Shown here: positions 1-11,314 of the stretch, piece after piece
Numbering within the stretch: the stretch's first letter is position 1
Layout of the letters: every line of letters begins with the position of its first letter
Source: Blastobasis lacticolella
Lineage: Eukaryota > Arthropoda > Insecta > Lepidoptera > Blastobasidae
Assembly (NCBI GenBank): GCA_905147135.1
Contig: LR990046.1
Location: 10,074,501-10,138,500 of the forward strand
DNA: 64,000 bases
Reading direction: 5' to 3'
Notes under the pieces: generated by a model
Database searches by the model: none
Told to the model about the DNA's origin: nothing
What the model saw: only the letters and a program-made list of their open reading frames with translations
Translations under genes and position numbers: made by a program

Positions 1-740
1 ATTTAGTCGTGGACCGACCGTATTCCCGTAGGACCCATTGTTTTCGAGCTATTTACGAATTACCAAAAAATGTGACCGTTCGGTCCCCCTCATACCAAGA
101 GCACCATAGGTACAAGTGTATATTTTTAGTGTGTTGATTAGAAGCATATTACCTACAATTTGCCACAATAATAATTTCTAATCCACCACTGTTGTATTTC
201 TCGGTAAAGATTTAATTAATAATAATATGCTCGTGTTAGACATTCATTGAATTATATAGTATGTACCTATTTCTTACAACTACGTACCCATTTCTCATCA
301 TTTTGGTTAAAAGAATATCTTGCGTATCTCGTATAAAGCTTCAATGAAATGGTGAAACCCTTCTTGCCACGTAATCCTCAACGGAAATTGCACTGAGTTG
401 GGTGAAAATAAATGACTTGCTATTATGACTTTTATGTGGGAAAAACGCCTAGGTAATGCTTATATTAAAGGCTTTGTCTAATGGATGCTTTGTAGTAATG
501 CATCGGCTATTCTAAATATTTACATAGGATAAGATTTCTTACGCTCTGAAGGATGATTAAATACGAATATTGAACGATAGTTGATGTGATTCTACTCTAT
601 GCCGGACATCACCCCAACTGATTCTCACTAGAAGCATAAATTTATATCCCAAACGAGTATTTTAGATTTTGAATGAGCCTAGTAAGTTTTTTAGTGTCGT
701 AAGAATTACACTAAATGCCTCTATTATCGTAATTTAAAGT
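1..740. other. AT-rich non-coding sequence, nothing assigned
   Basis: No open frame with family similarity, splice-flanked exon or clear repeat structure was seen. It is probably intergenic, or a downstream intron of the minus-strand gene whose first exon lies near 6 kb. Confidence 0.4.
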
Positions 741-932
741 ATGAACTGCCTGGAGAGGTTTTCCCTGGAGAGTAGGTACAACATGGAGTTCTTCAATAAA
801 GGGGTAAATAGGTTTTTCGGGGTCGGCAACGCGTGGGTGATGCCCCTGGTATTGCAAACGTCCATAGGCTGCGGTGACTGCTTACCATCAGGCAGACCGT
901 AACTTGTTTGCCACCTTGGTGGTAAAAAAAAT
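741..932 (+). mobile_element. 3' end of a non-LTR retrotransposon (Jockey/R1-like C-terminus)
   Basis: The plus strand reads through a decayed ORF end with residues such as MEFFNKGVNRFF, GNAWVMPLVLQTS, GCGDCLPSGRP and VCHLGG, followed by an A-run. This is the usual C-terminal tail of lepidopteran LINE ORF2 proteins. A longer copy of the same tail lies on the opposite strand at about 61.47-61.91 kb. The open frame is broken, so this is a dead fragment. Confidence 0.6.
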
Positions 933-2524
933 CATAAACATTTATTTACAAAGATTTTAAACGTAAAATTTCTTTACTCGTGCTGTACAAATATAGGCTT
1001 TTTTATATAGGCATTGGACATAGATGTCCAATATTTTTGGATACCACCAATACGCTAGCGCAATAGCGAACGCGAAGATGAGAGATTTCAATGGACCAGA
1101 GAAAATTTGCTTTTGAAATGATCGCTAATGGTCAAGACTTCAAGAGTGATGTTTTCTGACGAATTTGGTTTCACATAGGAAACATGTTAGACAAACTTCT
1201 GAAGGAGAGAGGCGTTTTTTACACCCTCAAAAATTCCATACATATGAGGGTGGACAAATCATATTATAGTATTAGGATACAGAATACTATTAACTGGTAA
1301 AAAATATCGTAATGATGTGCTGCGAACTGTAATCTTTCTTTTGGCGAGGCAGGTCAATTTAGAGGAACGTTATGTTCGTTCCAAGAAATTTTTGGTTACC
1401 ATACTGATTACAAATAGGGTAAGATTATATATGGATTCATTAGTTATAGGAAGATTATGTCGCAACCATGGACTACCGGCCAGCCTTCCAATTGAAATCC
1501 TATTGAACATACATGTCCCATGCTCCAGCGAAGATCATTACGCAGTTTCAATTAAGTTTTAATAAGGACGGAAGATGAACTCTTTGAGCACATTCGCCGT
1601 ATGTGGAGCCTTATCCAATCTGAAGATATTGACAGTTTGATAGGAGTGATTAGTCATATTTGAAGGACTTGTATACAGTGTTAATGAGTGTATTTACTCT
1701 TTGGCAAAAAAAAGCGAGGCCTTGGGCGATTTTCATACAATCGAGACAATTTGGGACCGATTCGGAATTCGATCTATCCCTGGGAACTTTCTGATTCTGG
1801 GTACAATCTGCACATGCACATCTAAGACATGCATGGACGAGGTCTAGAATACCTAAGGTAAGTAGGGGGAAATAGACAGTAATTGGCCGATAGATAGTTA
1901 TTGGACACCTAAAATGTATACAACAAAAACAAGAATTCTACTAAGGATAGAAATGTTTTAAAAATATACACAAGCAACATTACCCTTGCAGTGTCTAGAA
2001 AATACACGCTGTTGTCACTATATAGCCCACTTTCTAGTTTTTTTCAAAATTTCATGGGCCTACCCAAAAATTTATGCTTTTGTTGTTTTTTTAATTTAGA
2101 ACATACATATATTTCATTAATTCGCATTGATGGTTGCAGTTGCTGATTGATGCTAGAAAACTGATTGCTACGTAAGGTAAAGAGTACAAAATGAATTTTA
2201 TTTAATCTAAACCTCTGTAAAGATATTTTCTAACTTAAAACTTGTGGGCGACAATTAGTGTAACATAATTTATCGCTGTCACAGTTATTGGCCATGTATG
2301 CCAAATACTGTATTTTAATCTGAACTTGAATAAATGTGATTTATCGTTTATTTTCACTTGCTTTTAATGCCTGTTATCTACGAGTAATACTGTTTTGACA
2401 CATAGTTATTGCTATTGGCCTAGGCCAAGTACTGAAACATAACATATGCCAATAACTATCATGACATGTCTAAGTAGAGGTAAGCTTGCAAAAAGTAATG
2501 ATCTTGGCGTTTATGTTCCCTGCT

Positions 2525-2692
2525 GTGCCCTCGCGCACTAGAGCCTGGGGGACGCGTTGACCATAATCCAGGATTTGGCAGATCTGGTAATTAAAGTGAA
2601 GCGACTGCCATCTGAACTCCATGACCCTGCTACCAGGGGATCATAGTTAAATATTTAGTCGCCTGAATGTGCAGGTCATTGATACATGAAGG
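2525..2692 (-). mobile_element. tRNA-type SINE (family A), 5'-truncated
   Basis: Read on the minus strand this matches the body of the family-A SINE that is complete at 57487-57834. It contains the 'cctgcacattcaggcgact' block, the 'ctggtagcagggtcatgga' block, the 'ccaaatcctggat' block and the GC-rich end. The tRNA-like head is missing. Confidence 0.7.
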
Positions 2693-2744
2693 GATAGGTC
2701 TACAAATGTATTATTAGACCTATTCTTTAATATGGCAGCGAGAC

Positions 2745-3235
2745 TTAGCCTCTACTAGAGCGACACAAGCAAGAGTTGCGGGTCCCGCAAAGATATCGTG
2801 CGGAACGCCCACATCCGCGGTAGCCTTCATGTCCGTGACATCGCAGATAAGCTACAAGAGTGCCGCCTTCGATGGTACGGGCACGTCTTGCGCAGACAGG
2901 CAAATTATGTGGGGAACAGATGTCTGGTCATGCCACCCCCTCCGGGCACGGGAAGGAGAGGCTGGCCCAAGAAGCGATGGCTGGACGTCGTTAAGAGTGA
3001 CATGCGTGCCAACGGACTCACCACGAAGGATGCTAAAAACCGAGCAAAGTGGACTAAGAAAAGAAGGAAGGTGGACCCCGGGCCCTGCGATGACTGCGAC
3101 TGATCATGTGACTAAGGAATTGCACCAAGTACGGGCAGCAGCGTTTACCTGTGTACGTTTATAATGATACCGTTCTATTGGGGAGGCTCATGCTCAGTTG
3201 TGGACTCGTTCTGGCTAATGATGATGATGAATGTG
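2745..3235 (+). mobile_element. RTE-like LINE 3' fragment
   Basis: The frame at 2798-3103 encodes the typical end of an RTE/endonuclease-RT protein: a run like RLRWYGHVLRR, then GRRGWPKKRWLDVVKSDM, then ending KWTKKRRKVDPGPC before a stop. This is the 'W.GH..RR ... GRP.KRW.D' tail common in insect RTE-type elements. Downstream, an ATGATGATGA microsatellite-like tail at about 3218-3230 marks the 3' end. Only the last ~100 codons remain. Confidence 0.75.
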
Positions 3236-3358
3236 ATGACGTTACGTTTGATTTTTAATACATTAACAAGGTGGCCAATAACTATGCGTCTTACGGCCAG
3301 TAACTGTAAGTGAAGGAGCTTAAGTGGCCAAATACTGTATATCTTCCCCTATCTAACC

Positions 3359-5690
3359 TATGGAAAAGGCCTTTTACGCCACAGCGGGAAAATTCTGCGT
3401 CATAGTTTCGATTCCATACAACCTTCCTTGTTTGTCATTTAAAACATTTCATCATGAAATGATTGAAATATAACAAACATGTGTTCTTTTTCAAATGATT
3501 ACCGCAGCTTTGGTACTGAACAGGTTGGTTACCTACTAATCTTAGCATCTAAAAGAGTTACATATGTTAGAAGAAAGAAAATAATTAAGTATCTTTACAA
3601 CATTTCTGAACTAATCAAATAATAAAATGAAAATAATAACATCATCGAACCTTCTTACTGCAGCTGTGTTCTGTTCATTATATAAGTTACTACTGGACAT
3701 ATAAAATAAAGTCGCTTCCTCCTGTATGTATGCTTAGATATTTTAAACTAAGCAAAGGATTTTGATACGGTTATTACCATCAGTTATATAATTTCCTCCT
3801 GAAGGTTTATATGGATAATAGATGCTTCTTATGATAAAGAGAATACAAGAAAACCCATGCCCAACCGTAGCTGAGGTGGGCCGCTGGTATATGTTGCAGC
3901 CGGATGGTTAAATTAGCCGTTGAATTAAATGTCTGGCTTATTAAGTTTCAATTAAAATTCAATTAAAAGCTTGCCAAATTCATTAACTTTGAAAGTAACT
4001 TCAAACAAACTATATTGCGCCGAGTTTATGGAGCTTCTCCATGCATTGTCACAACCCTAACCTAACATAACCGATTTAAAACTTAATACAAACTTATATG
4101 AAGTTATTGTGATTAGGTTAGCGTATTGACAATATAAGGAGGAGCTCTGTATATTCGGGGCAATATCATTCTTAAAACATTACATTCAAATTTCTTGAAA
4201 TTGGCAAATTTTCAATTGAAAAAAGCTAGCCGTTTAATTAACCGAACTCCTTCCCTTACGCAACGCTTATACATATTTAACATAACCTTCACATTGGTAT
4301 AACAAGTACCTTCAACAGACAGACATGAGATCCATAGTTGAAGAAAATCCTCTACTGTTCCCTCGAAATAATTTTTTAATTCCTGAAACTAGCATAAACG
4401 ACTTTACATCTACTATATTCTAGATTCGCGGTACATAGTTTACGGATGGTTTCTGGTTTTCCCTTGCATCCACGTTCGCAACTGTTTATCGTAACCAGTT
4501 ACAAAACAACACATTTCCTTTTACACTCAAAACTACACCTGCATAATGTAGATATCGACTTCTATATACAGTAGCGTTGGCCAAAATTTAAGAGCTTGTG
4601 AATTATGTTAAACTAAAAAGATAACGGAAGGGATCTGTCCATGCAAATTTATGAAAATATGACCATCAATCGGTGAAAGAGTTCACACGTTATATGGTAA
4701 TTACATTTACGGTGGGAATAAGTGGTGTTCCCGATTATAAATTCTCTTGCATTCTATTCTATTAAAGTAATAAATGACTCTACCCATTATAAATATAAAG
4801 AGGATATATGTTTGTAACTTTGGAAACTGGGGATAAACTTTACCAAAAGTAAATAACTATATGTATTCGGAGTGTTTTCAGGGATCGTATTGTAGTAAGG
4901 GCTGTTAGTGATTTACGTCGATTTAATTTCGTGGTGGGTAAGCGTTTCCTTGTTTTTCATCATCATAGTCACATACTCACATGAGTATAACTGTATAATC
5001 ATTAGTATAATTGCATATGTATGCGGTTAGATTCTACAATTATAAACAACGCCTGATACGCAGCCTTGGGCGCTACTACTAGTCCTTAAAGTATCAATTT
5101 CCGCGTTAAATAACATAATATAATTTATTATTTTCCGTTTGGATTCAATGTAATTTTTAACCTATGGCAAATGTTAATGAACTACTTGAAGCTACAAGAC
5201 AAGAACATAGTCATTCTCAGGATTTATTGTTAATACTTCAGCACCTTTCTCTTTCCATCCTGTCCCCTCGCCAACTATACAGTGAGGTTAAGAAACGTGA
5301 CTTGCCCATTGGATCGATACACGCATATAATCGCCTAACCAGTTAAACGGGTCACGCGGTGGACCCGCGCTGACGGGAGCTTCTTTACGGTTATCCTTAT
5401 GGAGCAATAGATTTTTCCTTTTCCATCGATCACTATTATACCCTCACATTACATCCTCTAGAATCGTTCAGGATAAGATATTATGGTAATTTATCTAACC
5501 AATTGTTTTAATTCTGATAGGAAATGGAGTATTGCGGTCACTTTTTATTGTGAGTCATTTTCTGTACGGTATTTCATAGCGGTCGAATCCTTGAAGCGTC
5601 GAAAACTACTAACTCGGTACAGAGTAGATTATTCTTGATGATACACGAAAGGGGTATCGAATGAGATCACTGCGGTGCCGCACACGTGGG
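3359..5690. other. Non-coding AT-rich stretch with a weak TIR-like repeat
   Basis: No gene was recognised. At 3885-4245 there is a sequence whose two ends resemble each other in inverted form (left GGTTAAATTAGCCGTTGAAT, right minus-strand GGTTAATTAAACGGCTAGC). It resembles the ends of the element at 38768-40097, so it may be a short decayed relative. Further exons of the minus-strand NLF-1-like gene could lie in or beyond this stretch, but none could be defended. Confidence 0.3.
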
Positions 5691-5726
5691 TAATATGCGT
5701 TAGAGTGTGGCGAATCCGTCACTCAC

Positions 5727-6200
5727 CTGGCACTCGTTACACTTGTGCATGGAGTAGGTCTGTTCGCAGTCGTAGCGGTCGAGGATGTCGACGAAATCGC
5801 AGTGCACGCGCGCGACCATCACGTCGAGGCTGAGCAGGTCGTGCAGCGTGCGCTCGCAGCGCGCGCCGCCCGCCTGCACCTCGGCGCGCGCGCTGCGGTC
5901 CAGCGCGGAGGCGGGCGAGCGCTCGCAGCAGACGCGCAGCCGCAGCTCGGCCAGGCGGCGCGCGCGAGCCTCGGCCCCCAGCGCGCACAGGTGCGGCACG
6001 TCGCGCCCCGCCAGCTCGCCGCTGCCGCCGCTGCCCCCGCACGCCGCCGCGCGCTCCGCGCCCCCGCACTCGCGCGCGCCGCCCGAGCCCGCGTCCTCCA
6101 GGTCGCACGCGCTCAGCCAGGGGTTGAGGCGCGCGAGCGGACTCGTGGCCAGGCCCGCGGCCGCCATCAGCAGCAGCAGCAGCAGCGGCGGCGCTCGCAT
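5727..6200 (-). CDS. nlf-1: First coding exon of an NLF-1/FAM155 (NALF)-like gene
   Basis: The exon encodes 158 residues from ATG at 6200 to a canonical donor, CAG|GTGAGT, at 5727/5726, ending in phase 0. Residues 1-19 (MRAPPLLLLLLMAAAG...) form a strong signal peptide. A cysteine-containing Ala/Gly/Arg-rich stretch follows. The end (about residues 130-158) carries FVDILDRYDCEQTYSMHKC-NEC, which fits the family pattern F..VL.KY...E.YS...C...C that opens the cysteine-rich core. NLF-1/FAM155 proteins act in the ER and at the membrane to deliver and assemble the NALCN/NCA sodium-leak channel. The rest of the gene would lie at lower coordinates or outside the window; the next exon should begin near the conserved A-Y..WLC block. 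Codon use is extremely GC-rich. The family call rests on this short motif and is moderate; another secreted Cys-rich protein remains possible. Confidence 0.6.
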
Positions 6201-6480
6201 GGCGGGGGCGGCGCCGCTAGCGGGGGCCGGCCCGCCGGGCGCGGCGCTGCCTCATACCGCATCGCGCATGGCGACCTACTCGCGCGGCCCGGGCCGCGGG
6301 GCCGCCGCGCGGGTTGGGCGCGCCGCCATGTCGCTCGCTCGCCGCTCGACTGACTCCCCCCGGCCCCGGGCGGCCATCGATCGCCCCGCGCCCCGCGCTG
6401 GCCGCTGCGCGCGCCCTTCTGGCCTCCCACACCGTTATGTAATGTATGCGCGCGCAGCCCCGCTCGCCCGCCCAGGACAC
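5780..6480. promoter_or_regulatory. CpG-rich island over the first exon and 5' flank of the NLF-1-like gene
   Basis: About 700 bp is densely GC- and CpG-rich, in sharp contrast to its AT-rich surroundings. It covers the first coding exon and about 280 bp upstream on the minus strand. The location fits the 5' UTR and proximal promoter. Several long overlapping open frames on both strands here are by-products of base composition. No TATA box or initiator could be fixed. Confidence 0.45.
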
Positions 6481-6570
6481 CGGCGACCTCTCGCGCCGCC
6501 CGCCCTCATCTGCCTGCCTTTTAGTCACCAAACTTACGGGCTTGCTGTTCAGAACACAGGATAAAGACAA

Positions 6571-7049
6571 CCTTGGTGTTTAGTTATGCGAGAGCTTTTC
6601 AGATGGCGCAAGTAACTTTTAAACAAGAGGTCCTCCAATTTGGCGTAATGGTCTTCTAATCAAAACGTGAGAAATGCAAATATAACCGATAACGTAATAA
6701 ACATAAGGGAATTAAATTTAAAGACAATACCTACTTAAGTATACTTTTTCCTAATCCAACAATATGCCATTTCGAAAAACGTTATTCGTCGATTGTCTAA
6801 TAAAGTCGAATGCTTAATTCATCGATTGCTCAACATTTCGAAGAACGTTTGACTTCACTTAATCGAAATCTACCGAAAGGTAAATTTCATCGAGGAACAT
6901 TAATTGATAGAATGATAATATGTAAAATAAATAAATATACATCCATAAAAAGATTTAAAATATTTCGATCATTTCACTATCAAACGAATATTAAAGGAAT
7001 TATGCTTTTATTATACCTGACTAAATTCAGTTGACGTATAACTCTTTAT
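6571..7049. other. AT-rich non-coding stretch
   Basis: No gene or repeat with defined ends was recognised. Repeated 'TTCGA/ATTCATCGATT' words occur at about 6770-6900 but do not form a clear array. Confidence 0.3.
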
Positions 7050-7050
7050 A

Positions 7051-7128
7051 TAAGGTCCATTTTTGTATCACTTATATTATGTTTAGCGTTGGTCCGCTTT
7101 TCAAAAGGCGTAACAAAAATGGACCTTA
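7051..7128. repeat. 78-bp mini-element with perfect 16-bp inverted repeats
   Basis: The left arm TAAGGTCCATTTTTGT (7051-7066) is an exact reverse complement of ACAAAAATGGACCTTA (7113-7128). The centre contains TATCACTTATATTA...GTTGGTCCGCTTTTCAAAA. A diverged relative with the same left arm and centre (AAGGTCCATTATTGTATCAC...TTGCTCCGCTTATCAAAA) lies at about 51593-51650. The element is therefore dispersed rather than a unique hairpin. Confidence 0.6.
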
Positions 7129-7267
7129 TTTTATGATCCATACATTCCACTTTTATTTGCTCTTACACTTTTTGCTTCTGAATTTAGAATTTATCCAAAT
7201 GTAATAAGCGAATTATTGATGAAATTATAATATCGACCTACAATATTTCGATAATTTAAACCATATA

Positions 7268-7570
7268 TTATTAAACATTCGTGACGACGGTGAAAGGCCC
7301 GATGGAATGACCCTGGTTCCGTGGAAGTTGGGAAGGCCTTTGGTGTGGGACGCTACTTGCGTCGACACTCTTGCGCCTTCACATCTTTCTAGAACACAGG
7401 GTAAAGCTGGAGCGGCGGCGGAATCCGCTGAAGCCTTGAAAAGGCTCAAATATAGTAATCTCGACAGTGGTTATTTATTTGAGCCTTTTGGGGTAGAAAC
7501 ACTAGGTCCGTGGGGACCGGGAGCCCATCGAATTCTTAAAGATATCACGCCTCGTCGAGGCAAGTTGTGA
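7268..7570 (+). pseudogene. Retroelement-derived PD-(D/E)XK-like nuclease domain
   Basis: The open frame to the TGA at 7568-7570 begins near 'RDDGERPDGMTLVPW' and continues with GRPLVWDATCVDTLAPSH, GKAGAAAESAEALKRLKY and FEPFGVETLGPWGPGA. The order PD(G) ... (W)D.TC ... A..AE..K...Y ... VETLG.WGP is found in a domain recurrently seen at the end of metazoan retroelement polyproteins. It resembles a restriction-endonuclease fold, with PD, D-x-T/C and E as candidate catalytic positions. There is no start or upstream RT in frame, so it is a fragment. About 240 bp of AT-rich 3' UTR-like sequence follows, to about 7810. Confidence 0.55.
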
Positions 7571-7810
7571 CTAAAATGCTGGTTTTTATTTAGCACAGCG
7601 TTCCGACATTCAACGTGGCAATGCCGCAAGCATTTTGGGCACCTTGTCTAATGGCAGCGGTTTATTAGATTAGTTATTTTAATTTTTTTTTGTTTAAGTT
7701 TAATTTTACTCTTAGATTTAGTTAGTTAGTTACCCAGGTTTAGTTAGTTATGTTATCTTCCACTAATATTGTACTACGTTTATAGCATTGTTTAATAAAT
7801 TATCATTTTA

Positions 7811-8240
7811 AACATTCCATAAAATGAACCATCGGAGTAATAGTATTCGATTAAGCCATCGCTTAAACAAATAACCGACAAGGTGTAGATACATTGTGAG
7901 GTGAATTCAATTCAATTCACTGAATTCGATGTAACGTTTTTCGGAATTGCATATTGAACCCTACCTTTGTTGTCTAGCTCTAGGAACCTCCTCTACAGTT
8001 CATCAAATCTGAGGCATTTTGAGCCGCGCCTTACACGAGGTCGGTACCTGCGTTAGTCCGCGTCCTATTTTTTATATGTCGTCATCAAGGCCAGTCATTA
8101 ATTCAGCATGTCAGCTAACGCCCTAAGGCACGTGCCGTGTTCATGGAATCTGATCACGCGATCCGTTTTCACTAATAAATAAAAACTTCAAAACTGTCTA
8201 GTGGTGTTAACTGTTACCGTGTTGTTTCTATAGTAAACTG
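7811..8240. other. Non-coding sequence between retroelement remains
   Basis: Contains the direct words GAATTCAATTCAATTCACTGAATTC at 7900-7928 but no gene. It probably belongs to flanking or 5' UTR sequence of the LINE that follows. Confidence 0.3.
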
Positions 8241-8255
8241 TCGCAAGTCCCACCG

Positions 8256-8956
8256 GTGCGCGTGTGGCCACCGCCTGCGGGTCTGCGGCCGATACAGCAG
8301 CGCTCGGGGCCACCTCCGTCGCCGCCCTCGTGCCCGTGGCCGCCACCGTCACGATCCCCGGCAAAACCCAGCAGGCAAACATTGCGAACTAATGGGCAGA
8401 CACAGAGGGCTCTAGTTTTTTCAGATCGAATAGGCAAAAATATGGGCGTGTTACTAAACGACTGTACGAATTCCAAAGTAACCAATTATTGCATGCCTGA
8501 CTTGTCGTACAGCGGTATTATCCAAAAAATCTTACAAAACTCAGAACACATTGATCAAAATGTACAAATAATCATTTTAATAAGTAATAGCCTAAAGTAC
8601 GAAAATATGATATAATCAAGGGTTTTGAAGCGTTGCAAGGATTGTCTGCAGGAAAAATTGTATTATGCGCATTTCCCTTCATAAAAAATGTTTATAATAC
8701 TGAAAATGACCGTATTCACATGTTGAATACTTTGATGTATAATTTGACTTGCAGTCAGAATGACGCATTTACCTTTTTTGACTGTAATAAATTTACAGAT
8801 AAAGTAGTTTTAACAGAAGATACTATGTATCTTCGACGTAGGTACAAAGTCAAACTGGCTACAATGTTAGCGTACCATATTAATTTATTGATTTCTCCTA
8901 CCGTAGGTAGATATGACCAGAGTGCCGATTTATTAATAAACAAAAAGGGTCATTAG
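8256..8956 (+). pseudogene. LINE ORF1 remnant, SGNH/GDSL-esterase-like
   Basis: Two adjacent open segments (to 8615, and 8633-8956) give a proline-rich start, then 'FSDRIGKNMGVLLND' and 'QIIILISNSLKYEN'. After a frame break come SAGKIVLCAFPFIK, 'NLTCSQNDAFTFFDCN' and 'LTEDTMYLRRRYKVKLATML'. This resembles the SGNH hydrolase ORF1 proteins of CR1-like LINEs. The block I catalytic serine motif (usually GDS) reads SDR here, so the esterase is both frameshifted and lacking its nucleophile context. The first 50 codons are much more GC-rich than the rest. Confidence 0.5.
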
Positions 8957-9025
8957 TAAATAGTCGTAATAAGCCTTTGGATGTACGTAAAGTAAAAAAT
9001 AAACAAAATTGTATAATTAACTTAG

Positions 9026-11314
9026 TACATCAAAATATCTAAGGCATGACGAATAAAGAATTGGAAGTTGAGCTATTTATGAACGGTGAGAATGTTGACA
9101 TTTTTTGCATAACTGAACATTGGTTAGAAGATCACCAGCTCATATTTGGCTTTAACAACCATTAACTTGTAAGTTCGTTTACAAGAGGGCAGGCAATTCA
9201 TGGAGGTTCCCTAATACTTGCTCGTAATTGCCTAAAATACAAGGAACGCACTGATATTTTCAAGCTGTCTGTTAAACGAACTGCTGAAATTGCCTGTATA
9301 GAACTTGAGCGACTTATTGTTATGAGCGTATACAGACCTCCGGCTTCATCATTTGATTTGTTAGAGAAAATTATGGATTATTAAAGTGAGCAATTGTAAT
9401 AAAAATATTGTTGTTTGTGGAGATTTTAATATATATTTATTAGATGTATTTTTAAGTATACTGGTAGGCTAATATAATTATTTAAGTGTCATAATTTAAT
9501 CAACTTATTTTTAGAGCCTACTAGAATAACAAGTACTACATCAACTTGTCTAGACAACATTTTTTGTGATATCCAGGCATGTAGCCAGTCTGTAATAAAC
9601 AAATTACAAACCGATAATTGTGGTCAATTAGCTGTGTTTAATGTTAATATGAGGAAAGAAACAAAAAAGACTATTAAATTTGTACCATTTAGAAATAACA
9701 TTATAGAGAAATCATCTAATTTAAAGTATTGTGATGATACAAATGAATATTATAATTCAGTTTTACACATGACAAAAACTGAAAGTAATAGTATATTCAA
9801 ACCAAAGGTGAAGGCAGTAAACAGCAAACTTATGTTTAGCGATTTGGCGACAGCAGGAATACATAAAAGTAGAAATAAATTATATGAGCTCTATGCAGAA
9901 CGGGCGTATAATAATAGCATGGAATTTGCTGACTATGTTAAACATTATTCGAAGTTATTTAAACGCAACACAAACTAAAAAATAGCACAGATGTAGTAAA
10001 ATCCACATGGCAGATAATAAATAGTGAAACTGGAAAAGTAACTAATCGCGATACTAAGTACTGTTTAAAGATAAATGATAATGTTGTTACCAAAAACTCG
10101 GAAGTTGCGGAGGCATTCAATAAATTTTTTACAGACATTCCAATGTCAACTGCGAAATTCTTAAATTCGTCTCGTGCTCTCGCTCTTGTGTTGATAATGG
10201 TGAATTTCCTGACCTGATGAAGCACAGTAAAGTTATTCCATTGTTGAAAACCGGTAGTACAACGGATCCTACAAATTTTAGACCAGTTCCAATTTTACCG
10301 GCTCTAAGTAAAATATTTGAGAAAATCATATTAAATCAACTAAAGGCTCATTTTTATGGAAGTAACCTATTGCATCATAAACAATTCGGTTTTACTCACG
10401 GTCGTTCAACAGCTGATGCAGGTGTTCAACTTATTAAATGTTTAATAAGATATGTATCTTTGGGGCCTGGGAGGGATCACGTGATCCCTTGGGGGTTTTC
10501 TGTGATTTATCCATGATTAATCATGATATTTTGGTCAGGAAATTATAACATTATGGAATAAAGGCCTTAAAGGCCCTAAACTTGCTAAATTCATACTAGA
10601 GTCATAGTATTCAAAAAGTTGATGTGAACGGAGAGAGATCTATGGGGTCTGTTGTCTCTATGGGTGTCCCCCAGGAATCTATTTTGGGCCCGTTTTTGTT
10701 TCTTGTTTATGTAAATGACTTACTTTGTAAAAGATACCCATAAATTGAAATTGTCTTGTTCGCTGACGATACATCTTTAGTGTTTAAAGTAAAAAGACAA
10801 CAATTAACATATGAAGACGTGAACAAGGCTATTGCAGAAGTGGTAAACTGGTTTACGGTTAATAATTTATTACTGAATGGCAAGAAGACAAAATGTTTAA
10901 AATTCTCTTTGCCAAATGTTAGATCAGTGCCCACTAATGTACAAATAAAAGGCGAAAATTTGAATCTTGTTGATTCTACAGTATTTTTAGGCCCTACTCT
11001 GGATAATAAATTGCAGTCCTCACATTGATATATTGGCGAAAAGGCTAACTTCTGCAGCATATGCTGTAAAGAAGGTACGGGGTATTTCTGACGAGGCTAC
11101 AGCAAGATTAGTTTGCTTTAGTTATTTCCACAGTATTATGGCATATGGCATACTGCTGTGGGGACACGCTACCGACTGGCACAATGTATTTGTATTGCAG
11201 AAAAGGGCTATTCGCGCTATTTATCAATTGAGACCTAGAACTTCACTAAGAGATAAATTCAGGAATATTGATATAATGACAATGCCGTCACAATATACAT
11301 ATATGAAAACTTAA
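9026..11314 (+). pseudogene. LINE ORF2 remnant (endonuclease plus reverse transcriptase)
   Basis: The endonuclease is recognised from 'LEVELFMNGENVDIFCITEHWLE' and 'ERLIVMSVYRPPASS' (about 9060-9350). The RT is seen as NFRPVPILPALSKIFEKIIL, then 'FGFTHGRSTADA', then LGPFLFLVYVNDL, then the catalytic-core motif FADDTSL at about 10756-10780. A thumb-like region and C-terminus follow, such as YFHSIMAYGILLWG and VLQKRAIRAIY to 11314. At least five stops or shifts break the frame (for example near 9166, 9380, 9975, 10520 and 11026). Confidence 0.75.

Larger units (their letters stand above)
1856..3358. mobile_element. TIR-bounded DNA element, split by later insertions
   Basis: The left end near 1856-1890 reads GGGGGAAATAGACAGTAATT. 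The right end, read on the minus strand from 3358, reads GGGGAAGATATACAGTATTT. These are imperfect inverted copies, each followed by TTGGCC or its neighbourhood. The motif 'TTATTGGCCA' or its inverse recurs inside (about 1888, 2285, 2410, 3275). A minus-strand SINE and an RTE-like LINE tail sit in the middle and are later insertions. No transposase was seen. Confidence 0.5.

Noticed and set aside
5745..6564. Long open frames on the plus strand and other minus-strand frames over 5.74-6.57 kb
   Set aside because: They overlap the CpG-rich first exon and its flank and consist of Arg/Ala/Pro-rich low-complexity translation. Only the 5727-6200 minus frame has a signal peptide, cysteine motif and donor.
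8188..8485. GC-rich minus-strand ORFs opposite the LINE ORF1
   Set aside because: The plus strand continues in LINE order. The minus frames are Gly/Ala-rich shadows without family features.
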